The notes under the pieces: generated by a model
What the model was told of the DNA's origin: nothing
What the model saw: the letters and a program-made list of their open reading frames with translations, nothing else
Database searches by the model: none
Made by a program: the position numbers and the translations under genes
Shown: positions 1 to 5,305 of the stretch, piece by piece
Layout of the letters: each line of letters opens with the position of its first letter
Position numbering within the stretch: position 1 is the first letter of the stretch
NCBI GenBank assembly: GCA_937858165.1
Contig: CALLZA010000568.1
Location: 1 to 6,257, forward strand
Length of the DNA stretch: 6,257 nt
Direction of reading: 5' to 3'
From: an uncultured Ardenticatenia bacterium
GTDB taxonomy: Bacteria > Chloroflexota > Anaerolineae > Promineifilales > Promineifilaceae

Positions 1-165
1 ACATAGCTGGCATCGGCCAGTGCGGTCAGTGCCACCCGAAGCATCGTCGGGCTGGGGTCTTGCGCAAACAACAGCGTGACCTGCGTCGGCTTGGATGCCT
101 TGATCGAAGCCACTGCGGCGCCAAGCGCCTTGCGGACATCGCTGGCCGCAGCGGCATCGGTGACC
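1..165 (-). pseudogene. Fragment resembling the N-terminal domain of a leucyl aminopeptidase (M17, PepA-like)
   Basis: Read on the minus strand, about 55 codons stay open. They have good coding character, with segments such as VRKALGAAVASIKASKPTQV and VTLLFAQDPSP, and run off the window edge at ...ALADASYV. The alternating amphipathic helix and hydrophobic strand, and an ending similar to the ASYxYTTTK stretch I associate with proteobacterial PepA, suggest the N-terminal non-catalytic domain of a cytosolic leucyl aminopeptidase. No metal-binding or catalytic residue is present because that domain lies outside the piece. The similarity stops abruptly near 165-172 in a C/G run, where an unrelated plus-strand gene piece begins. 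The family call rests on memory of the sequence pattern and is only moderately secure. The piece belongs to the mosaic left end. Confidence 0.4.
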
Positions 166-172
166 CCCGGCC

Positions 173-400
173 GACGGGCCGCCCCTCGAGGTCGTCGTGC
201 CCGAGGGCGAAGCCCGCCCGGGCGGCAAGATTCTCAGCGAGCCCGGCGCTGGGTTCCTCTGCGAGTGGGGCCCGAACGGCGTTATCGACCGCGAGCCAAC
301 GGCGCCCCAGCCCTGTCGCCCGCCCGGCCCCGGCGGTCACGAGCTGCCCCCCGCCTACACCTCCCGCCAACCGCCAATCACCCCCCCCCGGGGCCTGCCC
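173..400 (+). pseudogene. hemY: Fragment of protoporphyrinogen/coproporphyrinogen oxidase, HemY type (FAD-binding N-terminal region)
   Basis: The plus-strand frame encodes LEVVVPEGEARPGGKILSEP followed by GAGFLCEWGPNGVIDREPT. This matches the part of HemY-type oxidases just after the Rossmann GxGxxG: a beta strand ending in an acidic residue, the R-P-G-G-K motif of the FAD-binding fold, and the G-F-x-x-E-x-G-P-N strand. The enzyme oxidises the porphyrinogen late in haem synthesis. The GxGxxG itself, expected about 20 residues upstream, is missing because the PepA-like piece adjoins. From about 305 the same frame still resembles the family (E-L-P-P-A-Y-T-S-R-Q-P-P-I against the usual LLPAYTSRQRRFI type), but many expected Leu and Arg residues read as Pro. 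That suggests base errors towards C. It ends in long C and G runs at 381-418. Confidence 0.6.
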
Positions 401-419
401 GGAGGGCCCGGGGGGGCGG

Positions 420-566
420 GTCCCCACCCCCGCCGATGCCAGCGACCTGGTGGGCCAGGTGCGCGAGGCCACGCCGGAAGACGTGCAGTCCGCCCTGGAC
501 GGCGCCACGCTGGCCGCCGCAACCTGGGCCGCCACGCCGCCGGCCGAACGGGCGGCCCGGGCGGTA
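420..566 (+). pseudogene. putA: Fragment of PutA (delta-1-pyrroline-5-carboxylate dehydrogenase domain, N-terminal edge)
   Basis: The plus frame beginning PADASDLVGQVREATPEDVQ and continuing through ALDGATLAAATWAATPPAER closely resembles the start of the aldehyde dehydrogenase half of bifunctional proline utilisation protein PutA. In the E. coli protein, as I recall it, this reads NPAEPKDIVGYVREATPREV, then WFATPPAERAA. PutA oxidises proline to glutamate in two steps. Only about 48 residues are present, with no catalytic Cys or Glu. The upstream proline dehydrogenase domain is absent, replaced by a G/C homopolymer stretch and then HemY-like sequence. Downstream, plus-strand similarity stops near 566, where a minus-strand receiver-domain piece begins. 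It is a dead fragment or an assembly artefact. Confidence 0.65.
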
Positions 567-567
567 G

Positions 568-800
568 ATGTGCCGGGCGAATAAACCGCTTCGGCCAGCA
601 CGAAGGCTATGGTCCGGCGCAAGGTCTCAGCTCGACTGCCTTTGGGCACATAGGCCAGACCGCGATATCCCTCTCCCACCAATGTCAGGATGGCGGGCAA
701 GAGGTGAGTATAGGCCGACCAAACAACGACGCCTGTGGCGAGGTGCGCTTGCTTGATCTGCCGGACAATGGCGAGGCCCAAGGGTGCGCGTAGCGCGGCG
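568..800 (-). pseudogene. Fragment of a response-regulator receiver domain (NarL/LuxR-like)
   Basis: The minus-strand frame reads GLAIVRQIKQAH, then TGVVVWSAYTHLLPAILTLV, GYRGLAYVPKGS and AETLRRTIAFVLAEAVYSP. This is the second half of a CheY-like receiver: helix 3, strand beta4 ending in the Ser/Thr switch position (VVWS), helix 4, and strand beta5 with the conserved Lys in Y-V-P-K-G-S (codon at 641-643). It ends with helix 5 and the A-x-x-V-Y-x-S-P linker typical of NarL-type regulators. The phospho-acceptor Asp half would lie beyond about 800 and is missing, as is any DNA-binding HTH domain. The piece is bracketed by PutA-like and RecG-like fragments on the other strand, so it has no local partner kinase or operon. 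Confidence 0.5.
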
Positions 801-820
801 TCGGCAAACCCAGGCACTGC

Positions 821-912
821 TGCAGGACGCTCTGGCGCGGCGCGCAGGAGAGCAGCTGCGTGCTGCTCTACCGCAAGCCGCTGTCGCCGATTGCCGCCGA
901 GCGGCTGCGCGC
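821..912 (+). pseudogene. recG: Fragment of ATP-dependent DNA helicase RecG (helicase motif VI region)
   Basis: The plus frame from 833 encodes WRGAQESSCVLLYRKPLSPI and AAERLRA. This strongly resembles the RecG segment at and after helicase motif VI (Q-x-R-G-R-V-G-R-G), followed by S-x-C-x-L-L-Y and P-L-S-x-x-A-x-x-R-L. RecG remodels stalled forks and Holliday junctions. Only about 27 residues are recognisable. The expected QLRGRVG just upstream is garbled to C-R-T-L-W, so a frameshift or error probably lies near 821-835. The usual N-D-G-F-x-I-A that follows is absent because the sequence switches at about 912-927, through a G run, to the minus-strand lipoprotein gene. Confidence 0.6.
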
Positions 913-926
913 GGAGGGCCGCGGGG

Positions 927-2153
927 GCCCTGGATCGGCGGATAGGCGGCGTAGAGGCGGGCCGCCCAGGTGATGTCTTCCATCGCCGGCGGCTCGGCCG
1001 GGATGTGATCGTAGCTCCAACCCCACTCGGTGATGAGCACCGTCGGCCGCGGGATGCCGTGCTCGTCGGCGACGCGGAACAGGTCGAGGAAGCGGCCGAC
1101 CTTGTGCGGGTAGTCGTGGGCGATGTCGTCGGCGGTGTAGCTATACTCGTGCAGGGCGATGGCCAGTTGGTCGGGGTTGGCGGCGATGAGGCGCAGCAGT
1201 TCCAGCATAGCCGGCGACTCCCAATCACTTGGCTCTGGTTCGCCCGCCGCCCAGCCGAACGCCGCCCAGCGATAGCCGTCGCGCAGGGCCAGTTGCGCCG
1301 TGCGCAGCGAGAACTGGGCCAGCCACGCCGCGCGGTTCTTGTCCAGCTCGTTCATCGTCTCCAGCCAGACGACGGACGGGTCAAGCTCCGGCGGCCAGAT
1401 GGCTTTCTCCAGCTCCCAATACGTCTCGGCCGCCAGCACCGGGTCGAGGTTGTAGTCGGGCACGTCGTAGAGGGTCGAGCGGTAGACGAGCGTGTGCTCC
1501 ACGCCGCTGACCTTCATGAGTTCCTGGGCTTTGTAGAGCGGCTCGGCGTTGTCGACGCTCTTCAGGAAGAACGGCACGCCCTCGTCGTCGAGCCGGCGCA
1601 TGTAGCCGTCGAGCTGATCGGCCTCTTCCAGAAAGGTGACGTGGAAGCCGATCTTGTTGTAGACCAGCGTCTCGCCGCGGGCGGCCAGCTCGGCGGCCAC
1701 GGCGTCGAAGTCGGCGACGTTGATGGGCGTCGGCGACACGTTGGGCAGGACGGCCGCGGTGGTGGTGGGCGCTGGTTCGACCGCCGCCGTGGCGGTCGGT
1801 GGTTCGGGCGTGGCCGACGGGGCCTCGGCCGGCGTCTCCGCGCCCTGGCCGATGTAGGGCATGTAGATGGCGTCGGTTGTGGGCGGCTGTTCGGCCACCG
1901 CCGTCGCGCCGGGGTCGGCCGGCGAGGCGGCTGCGGTCGCCGGGTAGCCGGTCGGCAGTTCGGCAAGGGGCGTGGCCGGCGGGTAACCGCTGGGCAGTGG
2001 GCCGTCGGTGGCGACGACGGGCGCGGACGGGAAGGTGGCCGTGGCCGCGCTATTGGTTGCCGCGCCGCCACAGGCCGTCAGCAGCGTTAGCGCCGCACCA
2101 AGCCAGGCGACGACGCGCCAACGAGGGAGTACAGGAGAGGTGTTGTTTATCAT
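927..2153 (-). CDS. Lipoprotein with glycoside-hydrolase-like (clan A-type) TIM-barrel domain, 3' truncated
   Basis: Start chosen at the ATG at 2153 because it gives a compact lipoprotein signal (R11/R13, hydrophobic 14-26, lipobox L-T-A-C with Cys28). An earlier in-frame ATG at 2189 only adds 12 residues ahead of it. Residues 29-145 are a Pro/Thr/Ala linker. A globular domain starts near 160 and has features of a clan-A-type hydrolase: a KIGFH strand (167-171), FFLKSVDN (195-202), WLETMNE with candidate acid/base Glu269, HEYSY (335-339), and LITEWGW with candidate nucleophile Glu376. The product is probably an outward-facing, membrane-anchored protein acting on polysaccharide. The family number and substrate cannot be told. 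Recognisable coding stops at residue 409 (PPIQG). The frame then runs on to 627 with arginine/alanine-rich nonsense over RecG- and receiver-like pieces, so the true C-terminus is lost. It lies 69 bp downstream of the esterase on the same strand and is probably cotranscribed. Confidence 0.75.
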
Positions 2154-2222
2154 AAATGAGGGCGCAGCAACCGCCGCGCCACCATTCATCTTATCCGCCC
2201 CGCCGCCCCCCGCAACCGCCGC

Positions 2223-3035
2223 TCATGCCTGGCTCATGCCTCTCTCCCCCAGTAGGAAGCGTAGAGGAATGTGGCCGCGCTGCTGCCAGGCGTCTTCGTT
2301 GTGGGGCGCGCCGGGGAAGGGGAGGGTCAGCCAGTTGTGGCCGCGACGGTAGCCGGCGGCGGCCAGCAGCGTGTCAACCTGGGTCTGAATGGGCAGGTAC
2401 AGCGTGTCGATGGTGGCTGTGCCATAGTCGAAGTAGAGGCGGTGCGTGGTCGGGTCGGGCAGGCGGTCGCGCAGATAGGGAACGATGACGCCTTCGACGG
2501 CCGGCCAGTGGGTGGAGACACAGCCCGCGCCGCCGAATACGTCGGGGTATTCACAGATGGCGTAGAGCGAGATGAGGCCGCCCATGCTGGAACCCATGAC
2601 GAAGGTGTCGTCGCGGTCGGGCCGGGTGCGGTAGCTGGCGTCGATGAACGGCTTCAACTCGTGGACGACGAAGGCCAGGTAGTCGTCGGACAGAGGCGCG
2701 CCGCCCATGGGGGCCAGAATGCGCTGCCGGGCGGTCGCCGACAGATAGCCGAACGGCCGCGCCGGGCGGTACTCCAGCACGCGCCGGGCCGGGATGTTCC
2801 AGACGCCGACGATGATCGCCGGGCGGGCCTGGCCGGTGGCGATGAGCCGGGCCAGGGCGTGCTGCACCTCCCAGGCCACGCCGTAGCCGCAGTCGGCGGC
2901 GTTGAAGCAGTTCTGGCCGTCATGCATGTATAGCACCGGGTAGCGCTGGTCGCCCTGGTCATAGCCCGGCGGCAGCCAGACGTCGACGTGGCGCGGCGGG
3001 ATGTGGCGCGAAGGGAAGTTTTCGTGGCGGATCAT
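2223..3035 (-). CDS. Putative esterase, esterase D / Fes-like alpha/beta hydrolase (270 aa)
   Basis: Complete 270-residue protein without a signal peptide, so probably cytoplasmic. It has the alpha/beta hydrolase layout of the esterase D (PF00756-type) group: VDVWLPPGY (17-25), the strand YPVLYMHDGQN (32-42) forming the oxyanion-side loop, AIIVGVWN (73-80), and the nucleophile elbow G-S-S-M-G-G with Ser150. YFDYGT follows, with candidate acid Asp203, and GAPHNEDAW with catalytic His245. Family members hydrolyse carboxylic esters such as acylated sugars, S-formylglutathione or siderophores. The substrate here is unknown, but the carbohydrate-active-looking lipoprotein next door makes a sugar ester reasonable. 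The ATG at 3035 is preceded by an AGGA Shine-Dalgarno about 7 bases away, which supports this start. It is divergent from the SpoIIE-type gene across a 139-bp repeat-filled gap. Confidence 0.85.
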   Translation of the reverse strand: MIRHENFPSRHIPPRHVDVWLPPGYDQGDQRYPVLYMHDGQNCFNAADCGYGVAWEVQHALARLIATGQARPAIIVGVWNIPARRVLEYRPARPFGYLSATARQRILAPMGGAPLSDDYLAFVVHELKPFIDASYRTRPDRDDTFVMGSSMGGLISLYAICEYPDVFGGAGCVSTHWPAVEGVIVPYLRDRLPDPTTHRLYFDYGTATIDTLYLPIQTQVDTLLAAAGYRRGHNWLTLPFPGAPHNEDAWQQRGHIPLRFLLGERGMSQA

Positions 3036-3040
3036 AGCTA

Positions 3041-3047
3041 TTTCCTA
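3041..3047 (-). promoter_or_regulatory. Ribosome binding site of the esterase gene
   Basis: The minus-strand sequence TTAGGAAATAGCT precedes the ATG at 3035. The AGGA(A) core is 6-7 bases from the start. It is the clearest Shine-Dalgarno in the window; most other starts here lack one. Confidence 0.55.
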
Positions 3048-3061
3048 ATCGAAGAGGAAGA

Positions 3062-3166
3062 AGTCCACAGATTACACTGATTTCACAGATTGAACAAAAC
3101 GCAACTCTGGGGATAATGGTTGTGTTCTGTCTGGATAATCTGTGTAATCTGCGTAATCTGTGGACT
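3062..3166. repeat. Imperfect inverted repeat of ATCTGTG-type units filling the divergent intergenic region
   Basis: The left arm (3062-3091) and right arm (3137-3166) are reverse complements at 27 of 30 positions, separated by a 45-base spacer (3092-3136). Each arm contains repeated TAATCTGTG-like units; the right arm has three (AATCTGTG, TAATCTGCG, TAATCTGTGG). Outside the arms the complementarity weakly continues as purine-rich GAAGAGGAAG (3051-3060) against CTTCTCTT (3167-3174), the latter ending at the base before the phosphatase ATG. Similar ATCTGTG tandem/palindromic units are familiar as dispersed intergenic repeats in several phyla. Both flanking genes are transcribed away from it, so their promoters must lie in or around it. 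A transcript across it could form a long hairpin. Confidence 0.85.
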
Positions 3167-3174
3167 CTTCTCTT

Positions 3175-3888
3175 ATGGAAGTGCAATTCGCGGTTGCCAA
3201 GGTCACCAAGTGGGCCACCAGCGAGAGCGGCGATACGCTGGAGATGGTCGAGCGGCCGCACGGCGGCATCTCCATGATCCTGGTCGACGGCCAGCGCAGC
3301 GGCAAGAGCGCCAAGGCCATCAGCAACATCGTCGCCCGCAAGGCGGTGCAACTGCTGAGCGAGGGCGTGCGCGACGGCGCGGCGGCGCGGGCGGCCCACG
3401 ACTACCTCTACACCAATCGCGGCGGCAAGGTCTCGGCCACGCTCAACATCATCTCCGTGGACATCCGCACCCGGACGCTGGTCATCAGCCGCAACAACGA
3501 GTCGCCGGTGCTGGTGCATACGGCGGCCGACGGCTTCACCCTGCTCGACGAGCCGTCGGTGGCCGTCGGCGTCCACCGCAACACCAAGCCGGTCATCGCC
3601 GAGGTTCCCATCGAGGTCGGTACGCTGGTGGTGGCCTTCACCGACGGCTTGCGCCACGCCGGGACGCTGAGCGGGCGAGACGCGGCCTATGACCCCGACG
3701 CGGCCTTCCGGCGCATGGTCGGCGCGGGCCGCTGCGACGCGCGCGACATCTGCGACCAACTGCTGGCCGAGGCGCTGGCCATGGACAACGGCCGCGCCCG
3801 CGACGACATCAGCGTCATGGCTATCTCTGTGCTGGACAGCCGGGAGGGGGATGAGGTGCGGCGGCTGAGCGGACGACTCATTTTGTAG
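3175..3888 (+). CDS. SpoIIE-type PP2C-like serine/threonine phosphatase, stand-alone catalytic domain (237 aa)
   Basis: The 237-residue protein is essentially one SpoIIE/PP2C-like domain (PF07228 type). Visible motifs are G-D at 19-20, the metal-site strand ILVDGQRSGKSAKAIS (35-50) with Asp38, a VSATLNIISVDIRTRTLVIS sheet (86-105), and VVAFTDGLRHAG (152-163) with metal-ligand Asp157. The C-terminal ARDDISVMAI (208-217) carries Asp210/Asp211. Such enzymes use Mn/Mg to remove phosphate from Ser/Thr of anti-sigma-factor antagonists in partner-switching pathways. No PAS, GAF, HAMP or membrane part is present, and no anti-sigma factor or STAS gene lies nearby, so the partner is unknown. ATG 3175 is preferred over an in-frame GTG at 3160 because codons 3160-3174 fall in the inverted repeat. 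Neither start has a Shine-Dalgarno, so initiation may be leaderless or depend on the hairpin. Confidence 0.85.
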   Translation: MEVQFAVAKVTKWATSESGDTLEMVERPHGGISMILVDGQRSGKSAKAISNIVARKAVQLLSEGVRDGAAARAAHDYLYTNRGGKVSATLNIISVDIRTRTLVISRNNESPVLVHTAADGFTLLDEPSVAVGVHRNTKPVIAEVPIEVGTLVVAFTDGLRHAGTLSGRDAAYDPDAAFRRMVGAGRCDARDICDQLLAEALAMDNGRARDDISVMAISVLDSREGDEVRRLSGRLIL

Positions 3889-3889
3889 C

Positions 3890-3916
3890 GACGAGTGACG
3901 AGTGACGAGTGACGAG
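3890..3916. repeat. Tandem heptamer repeat (GACGAGT)n
   Basis: Three full copies of GACGAGT and a partial fourth (GACGAG) begin one base after the phosphatase stop codon (3886-3888). This is the first element of the repeat cluster occupying the gap before the P-loop gene. Confidence 0.85.
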
Positions 3917-3917
3917 G

Positions 3918-3998
3918 AAGAACCTCACGCCAAGAGCGCCAAGAGCGCCAAGAACGCCAAGATGAGTTCTTTCTTGGCGCTCTTGGCGTGAGGTTCTT
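3918..3998. repeat. Perfect 27-bp inverted repeat with nested 9-bp tandem repeats
   Basis: The left arm 3918-3944 and right arm 3972-3998 are exact reverse complements over 27 bases with a 27-base spacer. Within the left arm and spacer are four tandem 9-mers CGCCAAGAN (3928-3963). An inner stem AAGAAC (3950-3955) / GTTCTT (3966-3971) extends the potential hairpin directly from the outer stem, leaving a 10-base loop. The result is a possible 33-bp stem. The arms end AAGAAC...GTTCTT, but no clear terminal T-tract follows, so it does not look like a classical rho-independent terminator, though it could still slow polymerase or stabilise the 3' end of the phosphatase mRNA. CGCCAAGAG-type palindromes are known as dispersed intergenic elements in environmental genomes. 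Confidence 0.9.
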
Positions 3999-4004
3999 CT
4001 CTGC

Positions 4005-4080
4005 TCTGCCCCACTGCCCCACTGAATACTGTTTGCTGAATGACCCTTCCCCCTGCTCCCCTGCTCCCCCGCCCCCCTGC
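4005..4080. repeat. C-rich short tandem repeats (TGCCCCAC and CTGCTCCCC types)
   Basis: Two tandem TGCCCCAC units lie at about 4007-4022, and a CCCTGCTCCCCTGCTCCCCC-like run at about 4050-4070 continues to CCCCCCTGC near 4080. They are of the CTGCTCCC dispersed low-complexity type. The second run lies inside the 5' end of the P-loop gene and encodes its Pro/Leu-rich N-terminus. Confidence 0.65.
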
Positions 4081-4420
4081 ACTTCGCGTCGCCGTCGTCG
4101 GCCCCTGTGCCAGCGGCAAGAGCACGCTGACCGCGGCGCTGCGGGCGGCGGGGTATGAGGCGCGGCAGCCGGCGCAGGAGCACTCCTACGTGCCCGACAT
4201 GTGGCGGCGGCTGGTCGACCCCGACGTGTTGATCTACCTCGATATCAGCTATGAGGCGCTGCTGGAGCGGCGGCCGCACTTCGGCGAGCGGGCGTACCTG
4301 GAGCGGGAGAAGGCGCGGCTGGCCCACGCGCGGGCGCATGCCGACCTGGTGGTGGATACGAGCGCGTTGGCGGCCGAGGCGGTGGCTGCCCAGGTCATGA
4401 GCCTCCTAGAAGCGAAATGA
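4040..4420 (+). CDS. Small P-loop NTPase, nucleotide/shikimate-kinase-like (126 aa)
   Basis: Strand LRVAVV (15-20) leads into a Walker A motif G-P-C-A-S-G-K-S-T (21-29), followed by a helix. VLIYLDIS (63-70) looks like the second core strand carrying the Walker-B-like Asp68. ERRPHFGERAYLEREKARLA (76-95) resembles the lid/helix of small kinases, and ADLVVDTS (101-108) is a late strand as in adenylate or shikimate kinase folds. At 126 residues it is shorter than typical NMP kinases (about 170-210), so the substrate is unknown. The first in-frame ATG (4040) gives a Pro/Leu-rich N-terminus (TLPPAPLLPRPP) encoded by an intergenic repeat. The ancestral start may have been nearer codon 14 with a non-ATG codon. 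There is no Shine-Dalgarno. Its 3' end overlaps the convergent lipoprotein gene by 15 bp (4406-4420). Confidence 0.75.
   Translation: MTLPPAPLLPRPPALRVAVVGPCASGKSTLTAALRAAGYEARQPAQEHSYVPDMWRRLVDPDVLIYLDISYEALLERRPHFGERAYLEREKARLAHARAHADLVVDTSALAAEAVAAQVMSLLEAK
4317..4338. repeat. 22-bp exact direct repeat, copy 1 (inside the P-loop gene)
   Basis: These 22 bases recur without a mismatch at 5665-5686 in the same orientation. Here they encode the RLAHARAH part of the P-loop protein. Flanks differ on both sides. Confidence 0.85.
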
Positions 4421-5305
4421 GGCCACGATTTGCAGCAATATTTCGCGCACCTCGTTGAATTCCGCTTCGGTCAAGTCCTGCTGCCCACTTCTGGACGCGC
4501 CCCTCATAGAGAGTCCAAAATCAATATTCAGGTCGTTGTTGAAGTCGCGGAGTAGATAGTACTCGTGCTCCAACAGGTCGGTCTGCCATATATATAATCT
4601 CATGGCGCCAGCCGTATACGGCTGCCCGTCAATTGTGACGACCTCTTCCCACTCCTCGATGGTGTAATCGCCGATGCCGGTGATGCCGCATGGCGAGGCG
4701 TAGAGGGAGAGCGGTTCGTCCGCGGGTCCCACGGTTACGAAACCTGTCTTATAGCCCACCCTTACGCAGAGGTTGTTGGGGGTGACTGTTTCCTCCCATG
4801 CCAAGTACTCCCGACGCGTTGTAATGTTTTCCGGCGGCTCCTCAGTCGTGCCGTGGTAGCCGATCGTCGCCTCTGGTGGATAGCTGAAGCTGTAGCCCAG
4901 GAATTCGTTTTCGTAGGTGAGCCAGCCGGGAACGATGCTGGAGGTGGGGACGGGCGTTGGCGTCGGCCGGCGCGTCAGCGTTGGCGGCACAACTGTAATC
5001 TCAGCCGTTGGCTCAAGGCCAGACGGGGTGGCCGGCGTGTTGGGGCGAGACGTAGCTGGGCGGGTCGGTGTGGCCGGTTGGGTTGGCGGCGGCGGCGATG
5101 GAGGTAGTGAAGGGGGCGGGGTTGCGGTGTGGGTCGCTGCGTCACCGGCGGCCGCTGTTGTCGTAGCGGCTGAGACGAGGTCGGCGTCGGGCCGTGTCGC
5201 GGCTTGACCGGCGCAGGCCGCACTGCTGACGGCCGTTAGCAGGAGCAAGGCCACAGACCATGAGCGGATACTCCTAAGAAGCGCTTCTACTTTTGAGCTA
5301 CTCAT
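4406..5305 (-). CDS. Lipoprotein with Pro/Thr-rich linker and C-terminal extracytoplasmic domain (299 aa)
   Basis: Start placed at ATG 5305 (MSSSKVEALLRSIRSW), giving a clean lipoprotein signal: R11/R14, hydrophobic 17-27, lipobox S-A-A-C with Cys31. An alternative ATG at 5326 would add seven residues and overlap the upstream gene further. Residues 32-127 are a low-complexity Thr/Pro/Ala linker that probably spans the envelope. The folded part begins WLTYENEFLGYSFSYPPEAT, the Y-x-N-x-x-x-G-Y-S-F-x-Y-P type of start seen in many Chloroflexota surface lipoproteins. Two cysteines follow in NNLCVRV and ASPCGITG and might form a disulfide. The C-terminus is an acidic helix (AEFNEVREILLQIVASF). No catalytic motif is visible and function is unknown. 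It overlaps the brnA-like stop by 8 bp, so it is probably translationally coupled to it, and overlaps the convergent P-loop gene by 15 bp. Confidence 0.8.
   Translation of the reverse strand: MSSSKVEALLRSIRSWSVALLLLTAVSSAACAGQAATRPDADLVSAATTTAAAGDAATHTATPPPSLPPSPPPPTQPATPTRPATSRPNTPATPSGLEPTAEITVVPPTLTRRPTPTPVPTSSIVPGWLTYENEFLGYSFSYPPEATIGYHGTTEEPPENITTRREYLAWEETVTPNNLCVRVGYKTGFVTVGPADEPLSLYASPCGITGIGDYTIEEWEEVVTIDGQPYTAGAMRLYIWQTDLLEHEYYLLRDFNNDLNIDFGLSMRGASRSGQQDLTEAEFNEVREILLQIVASFRF

Noticed and set aside
60..793. Overlapping plus-strand frames that could be read as one gene
   Set aside because: HemY-like and PutA-like matches are in different frames and belong to different proteins. No single start or continuous domain joins them.
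26..1228. A 400-codon open minus-strand frame
   Set aside because: It is a composite: out-of-frame reading of the lipoprotein gene at one end, a receiver-domain piece in the middle and antisense of PutA/HemY-like pieces. Only the 568-800 part has protein character.
735..2090. Long plus-strand frame opposite the lipoprotein gene
   Set aside because: It is Arg/Gly/Val-rich mirror sequence caused by high GC at third codon positions. The minus strand carries the signal peptide, linker and TIM-barrel motifs.
2271..2933. 220-codon plus-strand frame
   Set aside because: Antisense of the esterase, which has a complete catalytic triad and a Shine-Dalgarno. The plus frame shows no domain.
2959..3759. 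Minus-strand frame covering the phosphatase and the intergenic palindrome
   Set aside because: Antisense shadow. The plus strand has the SpoIIE motifs, and the minus frame runs through repeat sequence.
3918..3998. Rho-independent terminator for the phosphatase gene
   Set aside because: The stem is far longer than usual and is not followed by a T tract, so it is listed as a repeat rather than a terminator.
3890..4080. CRISPR array
   Set aside because: Repeat units are 7-9 bp and contiguous with no unique spacers. The 27-bp arms are inverted and occur once.
3878..4339. Minus-strand frames over the repeat cluster giving LGVLGALGALG- and RHSSLV-like peptides
   Set aside because: Such peptides are the typical false translation of CGCCAAGAG and GACGAGT repeats. 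No start site or family support.
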